DNA of 21,922 bases from positions 1 through 21,922 of the IMG/VR virus record IMGVR_UViG_3300043803_003042. One strand, given 5' to 3'. Numbering within the stretch: the stretch's first letter is position 1; every line of letters starts with the position of its first letter. Positions 16,040-21,922 of the stretch are shown one piece after another. The position numbers were made by a program, and so were the translations under genes. The notes beneath the pieces are model-generated. The model had not been told where the DNA came from. It ran no database searches and saw only the letters and a program-made list of their open reading frames with translations. The DNA is from a virus.

Positions 16040-16960
16040 TTACTTAAATAGTTGATTGTATGATTCAGGATGCTCTTCCTTGAATTTTAATTGATCAGCA
16101 AGTGAAAGTTTTTGGAAATCTTCAATTGTTTTTACTTCTCCATTTGTAGCTGGGTTATTCACTTCCGCTCCTAAATTTGCTTTTTTAGGCATTGCAGAAA
16201 CTGCTTTTTCTACTGATGCGAAATCGCTTAAAGCCATTTGCACAAAGTTTTCTCTTACGTCCGCTGTAAGCTTTCCTTCTTGAATAGCTCCGTCAATCAA
16301 TCGCTCTGCTTTTGATTTCAATTCAGCGGTTTCTTTTGCTTCGAAAGATGCAATTTTGTCATTAGCAGTTTTCAAGTCTCCTACTAATTTTTCAATTGAT
16401 GTTGACAACGCTAAGCTGTCTTCTGTGTTTTGCAAGCCTAACATTTGTAGTGCTGCTACCGATAAAACTAATTGTTTCATGTTTTGATTTAGATTTAGAT
16501 TTTCCTTTACTTCTTGAATACTTAATTTCACCTGATCCTCCGTCATTAATTCTCCTGACTCTGCAAACAATTTCAATGCGTTTGAATTAGAAGGAATGGC
16601 ACAAATTGAAACTTCTGCTAATTCACTTTTAAGTAAAATCCATGAACCATCAGGTTGTTGTTCAAAATCTCTTGATTTAAAAAATAAACCCATTGAACAA
16701 CCTTTGATAAATTCACGTTCTACTTTGCCAGCGATTGTTTTAGCATTTTCATCTTCCATATCGAATTCGGTGTCTGCTTTTAAAAGCGAACCTTCAATAC
16801 GAATATTTGTCCATCTACCGATCACATAACTTGTACTATTAACATGATCATCCAACATTACAGGATTGTCATTGAATCGCTTTAAATCAATTCCTGCATT
16901 GGACACACTAAACCCATAAGAATTTTGTTTGGTTTCGTCATTTAGAATAAATGTTGGCAT
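16040..16960 (-). CDS. Prohead protease-scaffold protein (Mu gpI-like)
   Basis: A 306-aa protein. The N-terminal half (1-135) is an S78-type caudoviral prohead serine protease. It has the likely catalytic His39 in LDDHVNS, Ser89 in KGCSMGLFF, and the conserved ELAEVSICAIPSNSNA near 113-128. The C-terminal half (about 160-306) is helical and charged, like the scaffold part of Mu gpI, with LLxx repeats and a capsid-binding-like end (LSLADQLKFKEEHPESY). In Mu an in-frame internal start makes free scaffold (gpZ). Here Met161 in NQNMKQL is a plausible internal start, but unproven. This is the first gene of the leftward operon. The candidate promoter lies just upstream. Confidence 0.85.
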   Translation of the reverse strand: MPTFILNDETKQNSYGFSVSNAGIDLKRFNDNPVMLDDHVNSTSYVIGRWTNIRIEGSLLKADTEFDMEDENAKTIAGKVEREFIKGCSMGLFFKSRDFEQQPDGSWILLKSELAEVSICAIPSNSNALKLFAESGELMTEDQVKLSIQEVKENLNLNQNMKQLVLSVAALQMLGLQNTEDSLALSTSIEKLVGDLKTANDKIASFEAKETAELKSKAERLIDGAIQEGKLTADVRENFVQMALSDFASVEKAVSAMPKKANLGAEVNNPATNGEVKTIEDFQKLSLADQLKFKEEHPESYNQLFK

Positions 16961-16994
16961 AGGCTTACATTAAGTTTTACGTCTATTGTGGCGA

Positions 16995-17026
16995 CAAATA
17001 TTGCAAGCATTTACAGGGTGTTCAAA
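16995..17026 (-). promoter_or_regulatory. Candidate Bacteroidetes-type promoter for the leftward late operon
   Basis: On the - strand, TTTG (17026-17023) is followed after 20 nt by AATATTTG (17002-16995), one mismatch from the TAnnTTTG -7 element of Bacteroidetes sigma-A. Transcription would start near 16988, leaving a leader of about 28 nt before the prohead protease ATG. The fit supports a Bacteroidetes host, but a late phage operon could equally use an activator. Confidence 0.5.
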
Positions 17027-17044
17027 TATCAATGCAACCGTTTT

Positions 17045-17083
17045 TTTGAAATTTTAAAAACCATTGTATTAGGTTCATTTTTG
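17045..17083 (+). promoter_or_regulatory. Weak candidate promoter for the rightward packaging operon
   Basis: On the + strand, TTTG (17045-17048) is followed by TAGGTTCA (17070-17077, two mismatches from TAnnTTTG, spacing 21) or by CATTTTTG (17076-17083, one mismatch but spacing 27). Neither is a full match. The rightward unit must start somewhere in this 139-bp gap if it is not read from further left, which the opposite orientation of all neighbours excludes. Confidence 0.35.
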
Positions 17084-17099
17084 TATCAAAATCAACAGC

Positions 17100-17534
17100 A
17101 TGGGACTCTCAAAAAATCAGGAAAAGGAATACGCTAAAATTCTATATGTAAATCAAAAGCTATCTCAAAAAGAAATTGCAGAACGCTGTGGCGTATCTGA
17201 AAAAACAATTAGCAAATGGATTAAAGATGGCAAGTGGGAAGATATGAAACGCTCAATGATTATTGTAAAGGAAGAGCAACTTTCAGACCTATACGACAAA
17301 CTTGCAACCTTAAATAATCACATCAAAGAGTTTAATGGAAATATGGTAAGCAATAAAGATGTAGATACCATTTCAAAGCTTACTGCATCCATTCAAAAAT
17401 TAGAGGTTGAAACATCCATTGGTGAAATTATCGATGTGGCTAAAAAAATAATCGATTTTGTTAGACAAAGTGATTTAGAGTTTGCCAAAAAGCTAACCAT
17501 CTATTTTGATTTATTCATTCAAGAAAAAATGTAA
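17100..17534 (+). CDS. Small terminase-like protein with helix-turn-helix
   Basis: A 144-aa protein at the start of the packaging operon, 2 nt before the large terminase gene. Residues about 20-42 form a clear helix-turn-helix (QKEIAERCGVSEKTISKWI), followed by a helical region, probably for oligomerisation. This is the layout of small terminase subunits, which bind the packaging site (pac/cos). It sits in the position of Mu gp27/DUF1804-type proteins. A transcription regulator with an HTH cannot be excluded from the domain alone, but the operon position makes terminase the better call. Confidence 0.78.
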   Translation: MGLSKNQEKEYAKILYVNQKLSQKEIAERCGVSEKTISKWIKDGKWEDMKRSMIIVKEEQLSDLYDKLATLNNHIKEFNGNMVSNKDVDTISKLTASIQKLEVETSIGEIIDVAKKIIDFVRQSDLEFAKKLTIYFDLFIQEKM

Positions 17535-17536
17535 CG

Positions 17537-19066
17537 ATGGCTAAAAAAACCAACAAACAATATTTAGAAGAATGGAATGCGTTTCGGGAAAACATTTCCA
17601 AAGCAACACCCATTGATTTAAATGAAACTGCAACTGAAAAAATTAAACGTATTGCACAGTTAGAAAAAGACACTGAAAAATGGTTTAAGTACTATTTCCC
17701 AAATTTTTACTATGCAGAGCCAATGCCTTTTCACATAAAGGCTACCAAACGAATTATTTCAAATCCTGAATTTTATGAAATACGTGCTTGGTCACGTGAG
17801 CTATCAAAATCAGGTAGAACCATGATGGAAATTTTATTTCTTGCTATGACAGGAAAGAAAAAGAACATTCTAATGATTTCAAGTACTTACGACAATGCAG
17901 AACGACTTTTACTACCATACAAAGCCATATTAGAAAAAAACAATCGTTTGATAAATGACTATGGTGTACAGGAAAGTATCGGGCAATGGGAAGCAGGTGA
18001 GTTTGTAACTAAAAAGGGGGTTGCATTTAGAGCACTAGGAGCAGGGCAAAGTCCTCGTGGAACACGTAAAGACGAAATTCGTCCTGATACCATTCTGATT
18101 GATGATATTGATACGGATGAAGAATGTAGAAATCCTGAACGTATCAAACAAAAAGTAAAATGGATTGAAGAAGCATTAATTCCTACACGTTCTATTTCCA
18201 ATCCTTTATTGATTATCGTATGTGGTAACGTGATTGCTAAATATTGCTGTGTTACTGAACTAGCAAAAAGAGCCGATATATTTGATATCATAAACATTCG
18301 TGATAAAAATGGAAAGTCTACATGGCCGACAAAGAACACGGAAGAAATGATTGACCGTGCACTTAAAAAAATTTCATATAATGCAGCGCAAAAAGAATAT
18401 TATAACAACCCTGTAGTAGAAGGAGACACCTTTAAAGAGGTAAACTATGGTAAGTGTCCACCGATGAAACAATGTGAAGAAATTCTAGTATATGCTGACC
18501 CAAGTACCTCAAACAAAGACAAAGGAAAAAGTGGGAGCGCATCTACAAAAGCAGTAGGTATCATTGGTTTTTGTAAAGGTAAATACTATGTATATCGGGT
18601 TTGGATTGATATAGCAAGTAATGCTACGTTTGTGAATTGGCTATTTGAAGCGTATCAAGTGCTACATGAAAATAAAATTGATGTAAAACGAATTTACATT
18701 GAAAATAACACCTTACAAGACCCATTTTACGAACAGGTAATACTTCCATTAGTTTACAAAACTTCCGAACAAAAAGGATACTTCATTTCCATAAATCCTG
18801 ATACCCGAAAAAAGCCTGAAAAGTTTTATCGTATCGAAGGAACCTTGGAGCCTATTCACCGAATGGGGAACCTCATTTTTAATGAAGAATTAAAAAATGA
18901 AACCAATATATCTCGAATGGAAGACCAATGGTTAGGTGTATCCCCAAATTCAAAAACTATGGATGGACCAGATATGATTGAGGGAGGTGTTTGGATTATC
19001 CAAGATAGAAGAGTAAAAAAACGTACCACCTATGTGGTTTGTAAACGAGTAAGTCACAAATACTAA
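17537..19066 (+). CDS. Large terminase subunit (ATPase-nuclease)
   Basis: A 509-aa packaging motor and headful nuclease. ATPase part: a deviant Walker A, SRELSKSGRT at about 86-95 with Lys91, and Walker B ILIDDID with Asp189/Asp190 and CGN at about 229-231 as a coupling-motif candidate. RNase H-like nuclease part: Asp321 in LVYADPSTS, Glu389 in YIENNT, and Asp476/Asp479 in MDGPDMIEGG. All acidic residues needed for two-metal cleavage are present. The lysine is in the later position normal for Walker A, but the usual G-x-x-x-x-GK glycines are missing, a known variation in terminases. It is translationally close to both neighbours. Confidence 0.93.
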   Translation: MAKKTNKQYLEEWNAFRENISKATPIDLNETATEKIKRIAQLEKDTEKWFKYYFPNFYYAEPMPFHIKATKRIISNPEFYEIRAWSRELSKSGRTMMEILFLAMTGKKKNILMISSTYDNAERLLLPYKAILEKNNRLINDYGVQESIGQWEAGEFVTKKGVAFRALGAGQSPRGTRKDEIRPDTILIDDIDTDEECRNPERIKQKVKWIEEALIPTRSISNPLLIIVCGNVIAKYCCVTELAKRADIFDIINIRDKNGKSTWPTKNTEEMIDRALKKISYNAAQKEYYNNPVVEGDTFKEVNYGKCPPMKQCEEILVYADPSTSNKDKGKSGSASTKAVGIIGFCKGKYYVYRVWIDIASNATFVNWLFEAYQVLHENKIDVKRIYIENNTLQDPFYEQVILPLVYKTSEQKGYFISINPDTRKKPEKFYRIEGTLEPIHRMGNLIFNEELKNETNISRMEDQWLGVSPNSKTMDGPDMIEGGVWIIQDRRVKKRTTYVVCKRVSHKY

Positions 19067-19071
19067 ATACT

Positions 19072-19524
19072 ATGTTTTTACAGAAAGACGAACTAAAATC
19101 AAAATCATACGCCTACATCTTAGAGCAAATTACGGAAGGTGATGATACAATCATTGAAGAAGGGATAAATGCCGCTATTGAAGAGGTGAAAAGTTACCTA
19201 ACACCAAATAATAAACAAGCTTGGTTAGATGGTCGAAAGGTATATGATGCAGAAGGTATTTTCAACGCTACAGGCAACGATAGAAACGCATTGATATTGA
19301 GTTTTACAAAAAACATTGCCGTTTGGAAAATCATTGAATTATGTAATGCAGATATGCTTTATGAAAAGCAACGTGAGTTATATGATAGAGCAATTAACTA
19401 CCTCGATAAATTGTCAAAGGGGCAAGTTACTATTTCATTATTACCAAGCATAGACCCAACTTCTTCCATTGCTTCAAAACAACCATTTAGATACGGTAGT
19501 AGAACCAAATTTAACCATTATTAG
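19072..19524 (+). CDS. Mu gp36-like head-tail connector (DUF1320)
   Basis: A 150-aa helical protein between the large terminase and portal genes, matching the DUF1320/gp36 family in size and pattern: an EGINAAIEEVKSYL helix near 29-42, then NDRNALILSFTKNIAVWKI, and YDRAINYLDKLSKGQVTI near 103-120. The family forms the adaptor ring under the portal. In Mu the order differs (gp36 is further downstream), so placement between terminase and portal is a rearrangement seen in Bacteroidetes relatives. Confidence 0.78.
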   Translation: MFLQKDELKSKSYAYILEQITEGDDTIIEEGINAAIEEVKSYLTPNNKQAWLDGRKVYDAEGIFNATGNDRNALILSFTKNIAVWKIIELCNADMLYEKQRELYDRAINYLDKLSKGQVTISLLPSIDPTSSIASKQPFRYGSRTKFNHY

Positions 19525-19526
19525 TT

Positions 19527-20777
19527 ATGAATATCTTTAATAAAATAGGAATAGGACTAAGTAATATTATAAGCCCATCCACAAAACAATTATCTTCAAA
19601 CAATACAAACTCATTAAAAAATCAAAAGATTTTACCTTGGAAATTGAAATCAACTTCCAAAATAAAAAATGATATCCGTAGCTGGGAACGTGCTTACAAC
19701 AATGCAAATGCCGAAGAACCTAAAAACTTTGATTTACAATTATTGTTTGAAGATATTCGATTAGACTCATTGCTAAATTCACAAATTGAAAACAGAATTA
19801 ATCGCTGTTTAGGTGCTGATTTTTCATTGGTAAATAAAAAGGGAGAGGTAGACCAGGAACAAACCGATTTGCTTCGTAGAATGACCACGTTTAGGAAAAT
19901 AACACGTGAAATTTTGAACAGCAATTATTATGGTTACTCATTAGTTGAATTACAACTCATAAAAATGCCTGACAATTCATTTAACGTGGATGTGTCTGCT
20001 ATACCACGTACCAATGTAGTGCCACAATCAGGTAAATTTTATCCTGATTATTCAGAAGACAAATTCATCCTGTACAGAACAATGAATGAATTTGGTACTT
20101 ACATTTTAGAGTTTGAAGGTAATGAACGTTTTGGTTTACTAAACAAAGCCATTCCGCATATATTAATGAAACGTTTTGCACAATCATGTTGGTCAGAATT
20201 ATGTGAGATTTATGGTATACCACCACGTGTAATGAAAACAAATACACAAGACCCTGATATGTTGGCAAGAGCCGAGGCAATGATGCGAGATACAGGTGCA
20301 GCTGCTTGGTATATTATTGATGAACACGAAAAGTTTGAATGGGCTACAGGTGTACAAACCAATGGTGATGTTTACAAAAACCTGATCACTTTGTGTTCAA
20401 ACGAAACAAGTATGTTGATTTCAGGAGCAATTATCGGACAAGATACCGTGAACGGTTCCAACTCTAAAGAGAAAGCATCACAAGACATATTATCCGACCT
20501 TGTGAAAGCCGATAAAGCGTATGTAGAAGAATGTTGGAATAATCAAATTGTACCTGCTTTAATCAAATTAGGTATCTTAAAAAAAGACATTACTTTCCGT
20601 TTTGATGCAGTAGAAGATTTAGGAGAATTATGGACAAGAACAAAAGACACTTTTCCATTTATGAACGTAAATCCTGAATTTGTAAAAACAAAGTTTGGTA
20701 TTGATGTATTAGGCTTAAAAGACAGCGCCAATAACGGAAACACAAAACTAAAAATAGACGATAGTTTTTTCGTTTAA
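19527..20777 (+). CDS. Portal protein (DUF935, Mu gp29-like)
   Basis: A 416-aa portal subunit. Landmarks: WERAYNNANAEEPKNFDL and LFEDIRLDSLLNSQIENRIN (about 52-92), a conserved N-terminal block of DUF935, then SNYYGYSLVELQLI (about 132-145). Further on are FAQSCWSELCEIYGIPPRV, a hallmark stretch of the gp29 family, and ISGAIIGQDTVNGSNSKEKA (about 296-315). It is shorter than Mu gp29. The portal forms a dodecameric channel for DNA entry and exit. The last codons, AGT TTT TTC GTT TAA, hold the slippery heptamer described separately. Ribosomes that do not slip make this 416-aa form. Confidence 0.92.
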   Translation: MNIFNKIGIGLSNIISPSTKQLSSNNTNSLKNQKILPWKLKSTSKIKNDIRSWERAYNNANAEEPKNFDLQLLFEDIRLDSLLNSQIENRINRCLGADFSLVNKKGEVDQEQTDLLRRMTTFRKITREILNSNYYGYSLVELQLIKMPDNSFNVDVSAIPRTNVVPQSGKFYPDYSEDKFILYRTMNEFGTYILEFEGNERFGLLNKAIPHILMKRFAQSCWSELCEIYGIPPRVMKTNTQDPDMLARAEAMMRDTGAAAWYIIDEHEKFEWATGVQTNGDVYKNLITLCSNETSMLISGAIIGQDTVNGSNSKEKASQDILSDLVKADKAYVEECWNNQIVPALIKLGILKKDITFRFDAVEDLGELWTRTKDTFPFMNVNPEFVKTKFGIDVLGLKDSANNGNTKLKIDDSFFV

Positions 20778-20795
20778 CCCCCGAACAAACGGGGG
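20765..20795 (+). other. Candidate programmed -1 frameshift signal between portal and gpF
   Basis: Slippery heptamer T TTT TTC at 20765-20771, in the correct phase with the portal codons (AGT TTT TTC). A 6-nt spacer (20772-20777) contains the portal stop TAA. Then comes a perfect 6-bp hairpin CCCCCG-AACAAA-CGGGGG at 20778-20795. Slippage by one base reads TTT CGT TTA ACC CCC and continues without a stop through the gpF frame. The parts and spacing are those of classical -1 frameshift sites. The hairpin lacks a proper T-run after it (ATTATTTC), so it is a poor terminator. Confidence 0.72.
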
Positions 20796-21922
20796 ATTAT
20801 TTCAAAAGTCTACATTCAAGAGTACATTCATTATATGCTTGCACATGTGATATTTGTCAAGATATTAAATTTCATAAACTATCAGCTGACACAGGACTGA
20901 TTAAAGAGTTATTAAACACCTTTTCAAAAGCGTTTAAAGCCTTACACGAATTTCAATCTTACAAAATATCAGATTTACAAAATGTTCCGGAATATAAGAG
21001 TGCCATACTTGATACTTTTGATATTTTAAAACAATCCGTATCTGAAGGAATAAAAGATAATACTATTTCAGGCACTTTAAAAACTGCCTTATTAAGCGAT
21101 GTTTTTTTGTTTTCAGCATTAAGAACCCATGCGCAACTATTTGAAGCCTCACGTTTGTTAAAAACCGCAGATGGTGGCATCAAACCATTCAACCAATTTG
21201 CACAGGATATTGCTTCAATCAACAAAAATTACAACGAAAATTATCTTCAAGCAGAATATCAATTTGCAACTGCTTCGGCTTTGATGGCTCAAAAATGGAG
21301 TGATGTTGAAGAAAACCAAGACCGTTATAATTTACAATACCGAACCGCAGGAGATGAAAAAGTAAGAGCGTCACACCAAGCACTGGATATGATTACTCTT
21401 CCTGCATCTGATACGTTTTGGAATACATATTATCCACCAAATGGGTGGCGTTGCAGATGTGATGCTGTCGAAGTATTGAAAGACAAATACGATGTTTCGG
21501 ATTCTGAATTAGCAATTAAAGCAGGAGAAAAAGCCACAACACAACTTGATAAAAATGGAAAAAACAGACTTGAAATATTTCGATTTAATCCTGGTAAGCA
21601 AAAGGTAATTTTTCCACCAAAGCACCCATACCGAAAATTACAAGGCGCAGATGGAGTTGTGAAAACCTACGATAAAAAACTATTAAGTAATCAGCGTAAA
21701 GAAATTAGACTATGGGCTAAAGATAATTTAGTAGGGCAAACAGTAAAACACCCTAAAATTGATAAGCCAATACAATTCACAACTACTGGTATCAAAGAAG
21801 CGTTAAACCAACCACATAAAAATATTTTTGATAAGAATGAAGCCGTGAGAGATATTAAACAACTTATTCATAATTCAAAATTTGTTAGTAAGGGAATAGA
21901 TAAAGATGGTGGGAAAAAAGAA
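20765..21922 (+). CDS. gpF-like minor head protein, no start codon, cut by window end
   Basis: An open frame of 386 codons, -1 relative to the portal, bounded on the left by TAG 20762-20764 and still open at the window edge. It is unmistakably a Mu gpF / SPP1 gp7-type head morphogenesis protein: YRTAGDEKVRASHQALDM then FWNTYYPPNGWRCRCD (about residues 195-240), the signature of the family. An N-terminal CTCDIC cluster may bind metal. After the signature, a region with RKEIRLWAKDNLVG and TTTGIKEALNQPHKNIF resembles the BECR-fold (barnase/EndoU/colicin/RelE-like) domains often attached to gpF, but is incomplete here. No ATG, GTG or TTG occurs in the first hundred or so codons, so expression as a frameshift fusion to the portal is the likely route. 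Confidence 0.85.

Noticed and set aside
20778-20795. CCCCCG/CGGGGG hairpin as an intrinsic terminator after the portal
   Set aside because: It is followed by ATTATTTC rather than a T-run, and it would cut off gpF, which belongs to the same operon. Its 6-nt spacing from the slippery heptamer fits a frameshift stimulator better.
20959-21225. 88-aa - strand ORF
   Set aside because: It is antisense to gpF, whose family signature is clear on the + strand.
1-21922. tRNA genes, CRISPR arrays, IS elements, attachment sites
   Set aside because: None seen on reading. No cloverleaf-like sequences, regularly spaced repeats, transposase or integrase ORFs are present.

Overview
The window is part of an AT-rich, Mu-like contractile-tailed phage or prophage whose host is most likely a member of the Bacteroidetes (Flavobacteriia-like). 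This rests on protein families typical of that group (a DUF935/Mu gp29-type portal, a DUF2586-type sheath, a DUF6046-like tail protein), on very AT-rich codons, and on a candidate promoter of the Bacteroidetes TTTG / TAnnTTTG type. No transposase, repressor, integrase or phage end is visible, so prophage versus free phage cannot be decided here.

Layout. Two transcription units diverge from a 139-bp gap at 16961-17099. Rightward (+) lies the packaging/portal module: small terminase, large terminase, gp36-like connector, portal, and a gpF-like minor head protein that runs off the right edge. Leftward (-) lies a nearly unbroken late operon: prohead protease/scaffold, major capsid, a lysis cassette (holin-like membrane protein, CHAP endolysin, unimolecular spanin candidate), a small unknown protein, tail sheath, tail tube, tail assembly chaperone, tape measure, baseplate and hub genes, baseplate J, tail-end proteins, tail fibre with tandem repeats, a second fibre-like protein, then a long hairpin and a Dam-type adenine methyltransferase. 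Many leftward genes overlap by 1-8 nt or lie a few nt apart, suggesting translational coupling.

Main observation. The gpF-like gene has no ATG, GTG or TTG near its start. Its frame is -1 relative to the portal and opens inside the last portal codons. There a heptamer of the canonical slippery form, T TTT TTC (20765-20771), is followed after 6 nt by a perfect GC-rich hairpin (CCCCCG / CGGGGG, 20778-20795). This is the arrangement expected for programmed -1 frameshifting and predicts a portal-gpF fusion as a minority product. I know of no such expression mode for this gene pair, but could not search for it.

A second recoding site, of the kind well known in tail genes, is likely in the tail chaperone. 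An open -1 frame without a normal start follows the 110-aa chaperone (11415-11627), with an A-AAG type slip site and a small hairpin. Other points of interest are a + strand membrane-protein ORF wedged between the chaperone and the tape measure gene, a long two-part inverted repeat before the methylase, and a nuclease-like domain at the end of gpF.
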